Assembly: GCA_964244295.1 (NCBI GenBank) | Contig: CAXTIG010000048.1 | Location: forward strand, 1-53,547 | Direction: 5' to 3' | Source: JAJAZB01 sp964244295 | Lineage (GTDB): Bacteria > Bacteroidota > Bacteroidia > Cytophagales > Spirosomataceae | Length of the DNA: 53,547 nt | Part shown: positions 7,450-15,036 of the stretch, piece after piece | Position numbering within the stretch: the first letter of the stretch is position 1 | Layout: the number at the start of each line of letters is the position of its first letter | Notes under the pieces: model-generated | What the model saw: only the letters and a program-made list of their open reading frames with translations | What the model was told of the DNA's origin: nothing | Database searches by the model: none | Position numbers and translations under genes: made by a program

Positions 7450-7648
7450 CACCTCGATTTTAGGAAGCCCCGCTCGTCGCACCTCCGTAACCGGTTGGCA
7501 AAACTGCACGGAAATCGCATTTGAGTTTAGATTGGGGTTAATGCTTCTGAGGAAGGGCTTCGGCCCGAACCCAGAATGTCAGAACTGTTACTGGCTCGCC
7601 AGTGGTCTGAATGCCCGGACCGGAGAGTTGAGTAGTAAGCTGACAGGA
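7450..7648 (+). ncRNA. Possible structured RNA or long leader before rplC
   Basis: This gene-free stretch follows a -7 box and holds several short helices. GGGC-TTCG-GCCC near 7557-7568 is a UUCG-type tetraloop hairpin. TGTCAG near 7577 and CTGACA near 7640 can close a multiloop that contains ACTGG-CTCG-CCAGT and GGTC...GACC. An ORF spans the region (7415-7756), but its protein resembles nothing and is rich in Phe/Ser low-complexity sequence, so I do not call it. I do not recognise a known RNA family: it lacks the RNase P, SRP and tmRNA signatures that I would look for. A leader or small RNA is a guess. Confidence 0.3.
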
Positions 7649-7676
7649 AAAAGGTGGCACCGACCTCTGGTCGGTG
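7649..7676. repeat. Dispersed 28-bp repeat, copy 1
   Basis: The segment beginning AAAAGGTGGCACCGACC is identical to 36692-36719. It contains the small hairpin ACCGACC/GGTCGGT. At this locus the matching far arm is absent, so it is a partial copy. Confidence 0.85.
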
Positions 7677-7781
7677 TGCTGCGTTTCAAGCACGCGGTTC
7701 TCCCATTCTTCTTCCCGTCCACTTCACTCTTCTTCTTTTCCCGGCTAACTGACTGAGTTCCGCAGATTTTTTGCGTCTGAG

Positions 7782-7813
7782 TTTGGGGACTCATCGCGAA
7801 AACACTACTTTTG
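7782..7813 (+). promoter_or_regulatory. Promoter of the ribosomal protein cluster (before rplC)
   Basis: TTTG at 7782-7785 and TACTTTTG at 7806-7813, with 20 bases between, are a full match to the Bacteroidota -33/-7 promoter. It predicts a leader of about 70 bases before the rplC start at 7889. Confidence 0.8.
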
Positions 7814-7888
7814 CGGCCCGATTTAGTGAATCGTTTTCGGAGGTTGCCCTTGGTTGGGCGGTCCACAGTGTTTAACACCACCAAGAAA

Positions 7889-8506
7889 ATGTCTGGTATT
7901 ATTGGTAAAAAAATCGGCATGACCAGCCTCTACAACGCCGACGGCACCGCCGTTCCGTGTACGCTGATTCAAGCCGGGCCTTGCATCGTCACGCAAGTCA
8001 AAACCGTCGAATCCGACGGGTACAACGCCGTTCAGCTTGGCTACGGCGACAAAAAAGAAAAGAACACTACCAAGCCCCTGCAAGGCCACTTCAAAAAGGC
8101 CGGCACCACCCCCAAGCGCAAACTGGTGGAATTCAAAGAATTTCAACAAAGTCTGAATTTGGGCGATACCGTCGCCGCCGACCTCTTCGTGGAGGGCGAT
8201 TTCGTGGATGCCATCGGCACCTCGAAAGGAAAAGGGTTTCAGGGCGTCGTGAAGCGTCACGGTTTTGGTGGGGTGGGTGGTCAAACCCACGGCCAGCACA
8301 ACCGAGCCCGTCACCCCGGTTCGATTGGAGCCTGCTCGTTTCCTTCGCGGGTGTTCAAAGGCCTGCGCATGGCGGGCCGGATGGGCAATGACCGCGTGAA
8401 GGTGCAAAACCTGCGCATCCTGAAAGTGATGACCGAGCAAAACCTCATCGTGGTGAGCGGCTCGGTACCGGGTGCCAAAAATTCGTTCGTCATTCTCGAG
8501 AAATAA
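7889..8506 (+). CDS. rplC: 50S ribosomal protein L3
   Basis: The protein has 205 residues and begins MSGIIGKKIGMTSLY. The conserved central loop KGFQGVVKRHGFGG and the following GQTHGQHNRARHPGSIG are characteristic. L3 is an early assembly protein that reaches toward the peptidyl transferase centre. The ATG at 7889 was chosen over an in-frame upstream codon at 7811 because the family starts at MxGIIGKK and because 7811 overlaps the -7 box. This is the first gene of the cluster here; rpsJ, which normally precedes it, is missing. Confidence 0.97.
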   Translation: MSGIIGKKIGMTSLYNADGTAVPCTLIQAGPCIVTQVKTVESDGYNAVQLGYGDKKEKNTTKPLQGHFKKAGTTPKRKLVEFKEFQQSLNLGDTVAADLFVEGDFVDAIGTSKGKGFQGVVKRHGFGGVGGQTHGQHNRARHPGSIGACSFPSRVFKGLRMAGRMGNDRVKVQNLRILKVMTEQNLIVVSGSVPGAKNSFVILEK

Positions 8507-8510
8507 GAAC

Positions 8511-9143
8511 ATGGAACTCAGCGTATTCAACATTTCCGGGAGCGAAACGGGTAAGAAAGTGACCCTCTCGGACGAGGTGTTCGGCATCGCGCCGAACGAG
8601 CACGTGATGTACCTCGACGTCAAGCAGTACCTGGCTAACCAGCGCCAGGGAACGCACAAAGCCAAAGAACGCGCCGAAGTGAGCCGTTCAACGCGCAAAA
8701 TCAAACGCCAGAAAGGCACGGGCGGTGCCCGCGCCGGTTCGCTCAAGTCGCCCCTCTTCAAGGGAGGTGGCCGGATCTTCGGTCCTCGCCCCCGCGACTA
8801 CTCCTTCAAGCTCAATAAGAAAGTGAAAACGCTGGCCCGCCAATCGGCGCTGGCCTCCAAAGCCCAGGACGGTGTGTTGACGGTGATCGAAGATTTCAGC
8901 TTCGACTCGCCCAAAACCAAGTCGTACCTGAGCCTGCTCAACGCCTTTTCGCTGGCCGATACCAAAACCTTGCTGGTGCTTTCCGAAGCAAACCAAAACG
9001 TGATGCTGTCGAGCCGTAACCTGCAAAAAGCGCAGGTGGCTACGCCGGAGCAACTCAACACGTACACCCTGCTCAACGCCGACCGGGTGTTGATCAGCGA
9101 AGGGGCCGTTTCAAAAATCGAATCGCTTTTTAATCAACAATAA
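8511..9143 (+). CDS. rplD: 50S ribosomal protein L4
   Basis: The protein has 210 residues from the ATG at 8511, four bases after the L3 stop. The extended loop RSTRKIKRQKGTGGARAGS and GGGRIFGPRPRDYSFKLNKK identify L4, whose loop lines the peptide exit tunnel. In some bacteria L4 also represses its own operon, but no leader similar to the E. coli one is visible before rplC. Confidence 0.97.
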   Translation: MELSVFNISGSETGKKVTLSDEVFGIAPNEHVMYLDVKQYLANQRQGTHKAKERAEVSRSTRKIKRQKGTGGARAGSLKSPLFKGGGRIFGPRPRDYSFKLNKKVKTLARQSALASKAQDGVLTVIEDFSFDSPKTKSYLSLLNAFSLADTKTLLVLSEANQNVMLSSRNLQKAQVATPEQLNTYTLLNADRVLISEGAVSKIESLFNQQ

Positions 9144-9145
9144 GC

Positions 9146-9433
9146 ATGGGCATTCTCATCCGGCCACTGCTGACCGAAAAGTACACGGCCCTCAACAACG
9201 TGGGCAAGTACGGCTTCGAGGTCGCACTGAACGCCAACAAGGTAGAAATCAGAAAAGCGGTTGAAAAACTGTACGGGGTTCGCGTGGAAGAGGTGAAAAC
9301 GATGCGGCAGATTGGCAAGAGCAAATCGCGCAGCACCCGCACCAAAGTCACGGCGGGCAACACTCAAACCTACAAGAAAGCCATCGTCACCGTCGCCGCT
9401 GGCGAGGTGATCGATTTCTACGAAGGAATTTAA
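9146..9433 (+). CDS. rplW: 50S ribosomal protein L23
   Basis: The protein has 95 residues, beginning MGILIRPLLTEKYTALN, with NKVEIRKAVEKLYGVRVEEV in the middle. L23 sits at the tunnel exit and is the docking site for SRP and trigger factor. The start is two bases after the L4 stop, so the genes are likely translationally coupled. Confidence 0.97.
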   Translation: MGILIRPLLTEKYTALNNVGKYGFEVALNANKVEIRKAVEKLYGVRVEEVKTMRQIGKSKSRSTRTKVTAGNTQTYKKAIVTVAAGEVIDFYEGI

Positions 9434-9508
9434 ATGTGCGAATGTGCCAATTTCCAATGTGCGAATGAAAAACATTGGAAATTAGCACATTAGAAATTAG
9501 CACATTGG
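9434..9508. repeat. Stem-loop repeat in the rplW-rplB spacer
   Basis: Repeats of the word AATGTGC with AATTTCCAATGT on the left pair with ACATTGGAAATT and GCACATT on the right. The element begins at the base after the rplW stop. Its period is closer to 15 than to 7. The 84 bases from 9509 to the rplB start have no repeat. Confidence 0.75.
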
Positions 9509-9592
9509 ATATCTCCCGCTCCCGGCGGGTTGAACGAATCAGGCGGCGCTGGCAAACCGGGACATAGCGCCGCCGCAGACGTAACCCAGAAC

Positions 9593-10417
9593 ATGGCAGT
9601 TAAAAAATTCAGACCGACGACACCGAGCCAACGTTTCCACGTCGGCCCCTCGTTTGCCGACATCACGGCCAGCAAGCCCGAAAAGAGCTTGACGGCCGTG
9701 TTGAAACGGACCGGTGGTCGCAACGACTCCGGGCACCGCACGATGCGCTACATCGGGGGTGGTCACAAGCGCAAGTACCGCATCATCGACTTCAAGCGTG
9801 ACCGCACCGACAGTCCGGCGGAAGTGCTGACCATCGAGTACGACCCCAACCGCTCGGCGCGCATTGCCCTCGTGCAATACGCCGATGGCGAGAAGCGCTA
9901 CATCCTGGCCCCGCAGGGCATCACGGTGGGTCAAAAAATTCAGTCGGGCAGCGACATTGCGCCGGAAGTAGGCAATACCCTCCCGCTGCTGTCCATCCCG
10001 ATTGGTACCATCGTTCACGCCATCGAGCTGAATCCGGGTAAGGGTGCCGCCCTGGCCCGTAGCGCCGGAACCTACGCGCAGATTGTGGGCCGGGAGGGGA
10101 AATACGTGATTCTGAAGATGCCCTCCAGCGAAACGCGCCTCATTCTGGGCGTGTGCCGGGCCACGGTGGGGTCGGTATCCAACCCCGACCACATGAACGA
10201 GAGCAAGGGGAAAGCCGGTCGAAGCCGTTGGTTGGGCATCCGTCCCCGCGTTCGGGGCGTAGCGATGAACCCCGTCGATCACCCGATGGGTGGGGGAGAA
10301 GGCCGGGCTTCGGGTGGACACCCACGTTCGCGCAATGGTCTGCTGGCGAAAGGCAAAAAGACCCGCACTCCGCAGAAGGCATCCAATAAATTGATCATTA
10401 GCAGAAGGAAGAAATAA
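9593..10417 (+). CDS. rplB: 50S ribosomal protein L2
   Basis: The protein has 274 residues and begins MAVKKFRPTTPSQR. The RNA-binding fold and the C-terminal block NPVDHPMGGGEGRASGGHP, which contains the conserved histidine near the peptidyl transferase centre, are intact. The start at ATG 9593 matches the family, and the longer upstream frame from 9530 has no homology. The stop TAA shares its last base with the A of the rpsS ATG. Confidence 0.97.
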   Translation: MAVKKFRPTTPSQRFHVGPSFADITASKPEKSLTAVLKRTGGRNDSGHRTMRYIGGGHKRKYRIIDFKRDRTDSPAEVLTIEYDPNRSARIALVQYADGEKRYILAPQGITVGQKIQSGSDIAPEVGNTLPLLSIPIGTIVHAIELNPGKGAALARSAGTYAQIVGREGKYVILKMPSSETRLILGVCRATVGSVSNPDHMNESKGKAGRSRWLGIRPRVRGVAMNPVDHPMGGGEGRASGGHPRSRNGLLAKGKKTRTPQKASNKLIISRRKK

Positions 10418-10695
10418 TGGCACGTTCGCTCAAAAAAGGACCCTACATCGACTTCCGCGTTGACAACAAAGTTCAGACGATGAACAACGCGGGCAAGAAG
10501 TCGGTCATCAAAACCTGGTCGCGTCGCTCGATGATTTCGCCGGATTTTGTCGGCCATACCTTCGCCGTCCACAACGGGAATAAATTTATTCCCGTGTACG
10601 TCACCGAAAACATGGTTGGGCACAAACTGGGTGAATTCGCCCCGACGCGCAACTTCCGTGGTCACGTGGCTAAGAAAGACAAAGGCAAACGATAA
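10417..10695 (+). CDS. rpsS: 30S ribosomal protein S19
   Basis: The protein has 92 residues, beginning MARSLKKGPYIDFRVDNKV, with RRSMISPDFVGHTFAVHNG in the centre. S19 lies in the 30S head beside S13. The start overlaps the L2 stop by one base (TAATG), a sign of coupled translation. Confidence 0.97.
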   Translation: MARSLKKGPYIDFRVDNKVQTMNNAGKKSVIKTWSRRSMISPDFVGHTFAVHNGNKFIPVYVTENMVGHKLGEFAPTRNFRGHVAKKDKGKR

Positions 10696-10696
10696 A

Positions 10697-10788
10697 AAGG
10701 TTTGAAGTTTAAAGTTTGAGGTTTGAAGTGGCCGCCGCGCGGTGGTTTCAACCTCAAACTTCAAACCTCAAACTTCAAACCTGAAACT
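10697..10788. repeat. Heptamer stem-loop in the rpsS-rplV spacer
   Basis: The left arm has the words GTTTGAA, GTTTAAA, GTTTGAG, GTTTGAA. The right arm has their complements (AACCTCAAACTTCAAACC and so on). The GC-rich loop is CCGCCGCGCGG. The element starts two bases after the rpsS stop and ends five bases before the rplV ATG. Confidence 0.9.
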
Positions 10789-10793
10789 AACCA

Positions 10794-11180
10794 ATGGAAG
10801 CAATCGCCATTCTCCGAAACGTACCCACTTCGCCGCGTAAAATGCGCTTGGTGGTTGATCTGGTGCGCGGGCAGAGCGTCAGCAAGGCCCTGGCTATTTT
10901 GAAATTTCAACCCCAGCAAGGGGCACCGCGCCTCGAAAAGCTGTTGCTCTCGGCGGTCGCCAACTGGCAACTGAAATACGAAGACCAGGTGAAACTGGAA
11001 GAAGCTGACCTCTACGTGAAAAGCATCTTCGTCGACGGTGGCCCCATGCTGAAGCGCCTGCGCCCGGCTCCCCAGGGTCGCGGTCACCGCATTCGCAAGC
11101 GGTCGAACCACGTCACGCTGGTGGTAGCCAGCAAAACCCCGGCAACGGCCGTTACTGAAGACCAAAACACTGAAGCATAA
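10794..11180 (+). CDS. rplV: 50S ribosomal protein L22
   Basis: The protein has 128 residues and begins MEAIAILRNVPTSPRKMRLV. The hairpin loop region LKRLRPAPQGRGHRIRKRSN, which lines the exit tunnel, is intact. It follows the heptamer stem-loop directly and is followed four bases later by rpsC. Confidence 0.97.
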   Translation: MEAIAILRNVPTSPRKMRLVVDLVRGQSVSKALAILKFQPQQGAPRLEKLLLSAVANWQLKYEDQVKLEEADLYVKSIFVDGGPMLKRLRPAPQGRGHRIRKRSNHVTLVVASKTPATAVTEDQNTEA

Positions 11181-11184
11181 CAAA

Positions 11185-12129
11185 ATGGGACAGAAAATTA
11201 ACCCCGTTGGTCTGCGACTTGGCATCGTCCGTGGCTGGGATTCAAGCTGGTACGGCGGCAATACGTTCGCGGAAAAACTGGTCGAAGACGAGCAAATTCG
11301 CAAATACATCAAAGCGCGTATCTCGAAGGGGGCCATCTCAAAGGTCATCATCGAGCGCACGCTGAAGCGGATCACCCTCACCATCAACACGGCCCGTCCG
11401 GGCGTGGTGATTGGCAAAGGCGGTCAGGAAGTCGACAAGATCAAGGAAGAGCTGAAGAAAATCACCAAGAAGGACGTTCAGATCAACATTTTTGAGATCA
11501 AACGCCCGGAGACGGATGCCAAATTAGTCGGTGAAACCATCGCGCAGCAACTCGAAGCCCGGATCTCGTTCCGCCGGGCGATGAAGCAATCCATCGCTTC
11601 GTCGATTCGGGTGGGCGCTCAGGGAATTAAAATCAAACTGTCGGGTCGCCTGGGCGGTGCCGAAATGGCCCGTACCGAGCAATACAAGGAAGGTCGTATT
11701 CCGCTGCACACCCTACGGGCCGACATCGACTACGCCCTGTCGGAAGCCCAGACGGTGTACGGTAAAATCGGTATCAAGGTCTGGATTTTCAAAGGCGAAG
11801 TGTACGGCAAGCGGGATTTGACGCCTAATGCCTACGTGGCAACGAGCAACGCCGGTGGCGATGCCCGTGGTGGTGACCGCAACGATCGCCGGGATCGCAA
11901 CGACCGGGGCGGGGATCGCCGGGGTCGGGATGGTGGCGGTGATCGCGGTGGCGACCGTGGCGGACGCGGCCCTGGTCAGGGTGGCGGAGGTCGGGGTGGT
12001 GCCGGTGGAGGTGGTGGCCGTGGTGGTGCTGGTGGCGGTGGTCGTCCTGGTGGCGGTGGCGGCGGTGGTCGTCCCGGCGGTGGTGGCGGCAGTCGCCCCG
12101 GTGGTGGTGGCGGTGGTGGCCGTCGATGA
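11185..12129 (+). CDS. rpsC: 30S ribosomal protein S3 with a long Gly/Arg-rich C-terminal tail
   Basis: Residues 1-215 are a normal S3, beginning MGQKINPVGLRLGIVRGWDS, with the KH motif GVVIGKGGQEVDKI and ending GEVYGKRDLTPN. From residue 216 to 314 a tail of about 100 residues follows. Its first part alternates Gly, Asp and Arg (GGDRNDRRDRNDRGGDRRGR) and its last part is nearly all Gly with Arg/Pro spacers. E. coli S3 ends at about 233 residues. S3 forms part of the mRNA entry site of the 30S, so a flexible basic tail here could touch incoming mRNA. RGG-like tails bind RNA in other proteins, but the function here is not known. Confidence 0.96.
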   Translation: MGQKINPVGLRLGIVRGWDSSWYGGNTFAEKLVEDEQIRKYIKARISKGAISKVIIERTLKRITLTINTARPGVVIGKGGQEVDKIKEELKKITKKDVQINIFEIKRPETDAKLVGETIAQQLEARISFRRAMKQSIASSIRVGAQGIKIKLSGRLGGAEMARTEQYKEGRIPLHTLRADIDYALSEAQTVYGKIGIKVWIFKGEVYGKRDLTPNAYVATSNAGGDARGGDRNDRRDRNDRGGDRRGRDGGGDRGGDRGGRGPGQGGGGRGGAGGGGGRGGAGGGGRPGGGGGGGRPGGGGGSRPGGGGGGGRR

Positions 12130-12136
12130 CAGCCAA

Positions 12137-12199
12137 CAGTCGGTAGTCTTCAGTCGTTAGACTGACCTATTCGACTAATTACTAACGACTAACGACTTT
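12137..12199. repeat. Heptamer stem-loop in the rpsC-rplP spacer
   Basis: The left words are AGTCGGT, AGTCTTC, AGTCGTT and the right words are ACTAATT, ACTAACG, ACTAACG. The arms pair imperfectly. It starts eight bases after the rpsC stop and ends six bases before the rplP ATG at 12206. Confidence 0.85.
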
Positions 12200-12205
12200 T
12201 CTGTC

Positions 12206-12634
12206 ATGTTACAACCCAAAAGAACCAAGTTTCGCAAAACCCAGAAAGGGCGCGTGAAAGGGCTGGCGACCCGGGGCCACGAAATTTCCTTCGGTTCGTT
12301 TGCCATCAAATCGCTCGAACCCGGTCGGATTACCGCCCGGCAAATCGAAGCCGCCCGTATCTCGGTCACCCGCGCCATGAAGCGCGAAGGCCAGGTCTGG
12401 ATTCGGATTTTCCCCGACAACCCGATCACCAAAAAGCCCGCCGAAGTTCGGATGGGGAAAGGAAAAGGGGCACCCGAATACTGGGTAGCCAATGTAAAGC
12501 CCGGCACCATTCTGTTTGAATCGAACGGCGTACCGCTCGAACTGGCTCAGGAAGCCCTGCGCTTGGCCGCTCAGAAGCTGCCGCTCCGCACGAAGTTTGT
12601 CGTTCGGCGCGATTACCAGGAAGAAGCCGAATAA
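12206..12634 (+). CDS. rplP: 50S ribosomal protein L16
   Basis: The protein has 142 residues, beginning MLQPKRTKFRKTQKGRVKGL, with the conserved RGHEISFGSFAIKSLEPGRI and the GKGKGAPEYWVANVKPG block. L16 helps place tRNA in the A and P sites of the 50S subunit. It is followed 19 bases later by rpmC. Confidence 0.97.
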   Translation: MLQPKRTKFRKTQKGRVKGLATRGHEISFGSFAIKSLEPGRITARQIEAARISVTRAMKREGQVWIRIFPDNPITKKPAEVRMGKGKGAPEYWVANVKPGTILFESNGVPLELAQEALRLAAQKLPLRTKFVVRRDYQEEAE

Positions 12635-12653
12635 CGCTTAACCCTCCACGGTG

Positions 12654-12848
12654 ATGAAAAACAAAGAAATCAAAACGCTGAGCGTCGACGACCTGCAACA
12701 ACAGGTAGCCCAGGAACGGGAGGCACTCGACCGGCTGAAGTTTGCGCACGCCATTTCGCCAATCGAAAATCCGATGCGCATTCGCACCTCGCGCAAACAA
12801 ATCGCCCGCTTGATGACCGAAATCTCGGCCCGTCAACGTCAACAATAA
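12654..12848 (+). CDS. rpmC: 50S ribosomal protein L29
   Basis: This 64-residue two-helix protein (MKNKEIKTLSVDDLQQQVAQ) ends with the usual NPMRIRTSRKQIARLMTEI. L29 binds next to L23 at the tunnel exit. The ATG at 12654 is preferred over the GTG at 12651 because it matches the family start and ATG is the normal start codon here. Confidence 0.95.
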   Translation: MKNKEIKTLSVDDLQQQVAQEREALDRLKFAHAISPIENPMRIRTSRKQIARLMTEISARQRQQ

Positions 12849-12879
12849 CCCGCTGACGAAGCGAAAACAACTTCCAATC

Positions 12880-13143
12880 ATGGAAATCGAATCGAGAAAC
12901 CTTCGGAAAGTCCGCGTCGGACGGGTTCTGAGCAGCAAGATGGACAAGTCGGCCACGATTGCCGTCGAGCGCAAAGTGAAGCACCCGATTTACGGAAAAT
13001 TTCAGAAAAAAACGACCAAGCTGATGGTCCACGACGAAAACAACGAGTGTGGCATCGGTGATACCATCCGCGTGATGGAAACTCGGCCCTTGTCGAAAAA
13101 CAAGCGCTGGCGGTTGGTTGAAATTGTAGAAAAAGCGAAGTAA
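12880..13143 (+). CDS. rpsQ: 30S ribosomal protein S17
   Basis: This 87-residue OB-fold protein begins MEIESRNLRKVRVGRVLSSK and contains DKSATIAVERKVKHPIYGKF and the typical GIGDTIRVMETRPLSKNKRW. It is a primary 16S rRNA binder of the 30S body. It ends the part of the cluster equal to the E. coli S10 operon. A heptamer stem-loop separates it from rplN. Confidence 0.97.
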   Translation: MEIESRNLRKVRVGRVLSSKMDKSATIAVERKVKHPIYGKFQKKTTKLMVHDENNECGIGDTIRVMETRPLSKNKRWRLVEIVEKAK

Positions 13144-13146
13144 GAA

Positions 13147-13242
13147 CCGTTTACGGTTTTTGGTTTACGGTTTAGGGTTGAAAGTCATTTTAACCGCAGC
13201 GGCGGACCGTCAAAAACCAAAAACCGATAACCAAAAACCAAT
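13147..13242. repeat. Heptamer stem-loop in the rpsQ-rplN spacer
   Basis: The left words are ACGGTTT, TTGGTTT, ACGGTTT, AGGGTTG. The right arm is AAAAACCAAAAACCGATAAC and onward. The loop holds ACCGCAGCGGCGGACCG (13193-13209), which is found again, inverted, in the loop of the stem-loop at 28862-28981. The element fills the spacer from 3 bases after the stop to 7 bases before the ATG. Confidence 0.9.
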
Positions 13243-13249
13243 TTAGACC

Positions 13250-13618
13250 ATGATTCAGCAAGAATCCAGACTCAGCGTGGCGGACAACAGCGGTGCCAAA
13301 GAGGTGCTGGTCATCCGCGTGTTGGGTGGTACCGGCAAACGGTACGCATCGGTGGGCGACAAAATCGTCGTGACCGTGAAATCGGCGCTTTCGTCGAGCA
13401 ACATGAAAAAAGGCACGGTGTCGAAAGCCGTCGTGGTGCGCACCCGTAAGGAAGTACGCCGCAAGGACGGGTCGTACATCCGCTTTGAAGACAACGCCGC
13501 CGTGTTGCTCAACAACAACGACGAACCCCGTGGCACCCGCATCTTCGGCCCGGTCGCCCGCGAATTGCGCGAAAAGCAGTTTATGAAAATTGTTTCACTG
13601 GCTCCCGAAGTTCTCTAA
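13250..13618 (+). CDS. rplN: 50S ribosomal protein L14
   Basis: The protein has 122 residues, beginning MIQQESRLSVADNSGAKEVL, with RVLGGTGKRYASVGDKIVVT and the ending REKQFMKIVSLAPEVL. L14 forms an intersubunit bridge and binds the silencing factor RsfS. It is the first gene of the spc-like part of the cluster. Confidence 0.97.
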   Translation: MIQQESRLSVADNSGAKEVLVIRVLGGTGKRYASVGDKIVVTVKSALSSSNMKKGTVSKAVVVRTRKEVRRKDGSYIRFEDNAAVLLNNNDEPRGTRIFGPVARELREKQFMKIVSLAPEVL

Positions 13619-13642
13619 ACGGGCGCTGCTCCGAAACCAACG

Positions 13643-13981
13643 ATGGCAACGAACACAACTAAAACGCCGAAGCGACACGTCAAATCCGGTGATACCGTGC
13701 TGGTGATTTCCGGCAACGCCAAAGGACAATCGGGTAAAATCACGAAAGTGCTGATTGATAAGCAACGCGCCACCATCGAGGGCGTCAACCTAGTCACCAA
13801 GCACGTGAAACCCACCGCGACTAACCCGCAGGGCGGCATCGAACAGCGCGAAGGTTCCATTCACCTGAGCAACCTGAAGGTAATCGACCCCAAAACCGGC
13901 GAAGCCAGCCGCACGGGCCGCAAGCTCAACGACAAAGGCAAGCTCCAACGCTTCAGCAAAAAGTCGGGCAATTTTATCTAA
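13643..13981 (+). CDS. rplX: 50S ribosomal protein L24
   Basis: The protein has 112 residues. The KOW motif region HVKSGDTVLVISGNAKGQSG is followed by the family block GVNLVTKHVKPTATNPQGGI. L24 is an assembly initiator that binds 23S rRNA. It starts 24 bases after the L14 stop. Confidence 0.97.
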   Translation: MATNTTKTPKRHVKSGDTVLVISGNAKGQSGKITKVLIDKQRATIEGVNLVTKHVKPTATNPQGGIEQREGSIHLSNLKVIDPKTGEASRTGRKLNDKGKLQRFSKKSGNFI

Positions 13982-13982
13982 G

Positions 13983-14046
13983 TCGGCAGTTGATAGTCAA
14001 TAGTTGATAGTAAACTAACGACTGACGACTAACCACTATCGACTAA
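13983..14046. repeat. Heptamer stem-loop in the rplX-rplE spacer
   Basis: The left words are GTTGATA, GTCAATA, GTTGATA and the right words are ACTAACG, ACTGACG, ACTAACC, ACTATCG. Pairing is imperfect. It starts just after the rplX stop. The remaining 37 bases to the rplE ATG have no repeat. Confidence 0.85.
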
Positions 14047-14083
14047 ACTCCGTGGGTCGGAAATCCACAAACCAGTTGAACCA

Positions 14084-14647
14084 ATGGCAGCTCCCAGACT
14101 GAAAGAAAAATACCACAACGAAGTGGTCGGTGCCCTGAAAGAAAAATTCCAGTTCAAATCGGTCATGCAAGTGCCCAAGCTGGAGAAGATTGTCATCAAC
14201 AAAGGCATCGGCGCGGCGGTAGCCGACAAGAAACTGGTGGACGTGGGCGTCGATGAACTGACGACCATCACGGGTCAGAAAGCCATCGCCACGATTTCCA
14301 AGAAAGCCATCTCGAACTTCAAACTGCGCGAAAATATGCCCATCGGGGCCAAAGTAACCCTCCGGGGCGTGCGCATGTACGAATTCCTCGATCGCCTGAC
14401 GACCATCGCCCTCCCCCGCGTCCGCGATTTCAAAGGCATCAGCGACAAAGGATTCGATGGCCGGGGCAATTACACGCTGGGCGTGAAAGAGCAGATTATC
14501 TTCCCGGAAATCTCGATCGACAAAGTGCAGAAGATTTCGGGGATGGACATCACGTTCGTCACCACGGCCAAAAACGACGAAGAAAGCCTGGAGTTGCTCA
14601 AAGCACTCGGAATGCCCTTCGCCAACCAGAAGAAGCCAGTTCAGTAG
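14084..14647 (+). CDS. rplE: 50S ribosomal protein L5
   Basis: The protein has 187 residues, beginning MAAPRLKEKYHNEVVGALKE, with LEKIVINKGIG, KLRENMPIGAKVTLRG and GNYTLGVKEQIIFPEI. L5 binds 5S rRNA and contacts the P-site tRNA. Its length and motifs are complete. Confidence 0.97.
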   Translation: MAAPRLKEKYHNEVVGALKEKFQFKSVMQVPKLEKIVINKGIGAAVADKKLVDVGVDELTTITGQKAIATISKKAISNFKLRENMPIGAKVTLRGVRMYEFLDRLTTIALPRVRDFKGISDKGFDGRGNYTLGVKEQIIFPEISIDKVQKISGMDITFVTTAKNDEESLELLKALGMPFANQKKPVQ

Positions 14648-14728
14648 TTTTCGTGGCGGGTCAGCCGATACCGGATTGACTTTTTGCGAAAACGATTCAT
14701 TCATACAAATTCAAGCCAGCAAACCAAC

Positions 14729-14998
14729 ATGGCAAAAGAATCCATCAAAGCCCGCGAGCGCAAACGGGAAGCCACGGTGGCCAAATACGCCGCCAAGCGC
14801 AAGGCCCTCAAAGCCGCCGGTGACTACCTCGCGCTGGACAAGCTGCCGCGCAACGCCTCGCCGGTTCGCCTCCACAACCGTTGCAAACTGACGGGCCGTC
14901 CGCGTGGGTATATGCGCAAGTTCGGCATCTCGCGGGTCACCTTCCGCGAAATGGCCTCCGATGGCAAAATCCCCGGTGTGACCAAGTCGTCCTGGTAA
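14729..14998 (+). CDS. rpsN: 30S ribosomal protein S14 (zinc-free type)
   Basis: The protein has 89 residues from the ATG at 14729 (MAKESIKARERKREATVAKY). It is the longer form that lacks the CxxC zinc pairs; only one cysteine, in HNRCKLTGRPRGYMRKFGIS, remains. The frame is open upstream to 14684, but the family start is MAKESI. S14 assembles the 30S head. A promoter for the next gene lies directly after it. Confidence 0.96.
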   Translation: MAKESIKARERKREATVAKYAAKRKALKAAGDYLALDKLPRNASPVRLHNRCKLTGRPRGYMRKFGISRVTFREMASDGKIPGVTKSSW

Positions 14999-15005
14999 GA
15001 TTAAG

Positions 15006-15036
15006 TTTGACAATTCGTTACGATTCCCTACTTTTG
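15006..15036 (+). promoter_or_regulatory. Internal promoter before rpsH
   Basis: TTTG at 15006-15009 and TACTTTTG at 15029-15036, separated by 19 bases, match the Bacteroidota promoter as well as the one before rplC. Transcription would start near 15042, about 40 bases before the rpsH ATG. It could give extra transcripts of the distal part of the cluster, including secY and rpoA. Confidence 0.75.

Noticed and set aside
7415..7756. 113-codon ORF ahead of rplC
   Set aside because: It spans a promoter, a repeat and a pyrimidine-rich tract; the protein is unlike rpsJ or any other family.
7275..7888. tRNA, RNase P, SRP or tmRNA gene
   Set aside because: None of the conserved cores (T-loop, P4 helix words, SRP tetraloop region, tag ORF) could be found.
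11825..12160. Other frames over the S3 tail (His-rich and Val-rich ORFs)
   Set aside because: They are translations of the GGTGGC-type repeats in the wrong frame.
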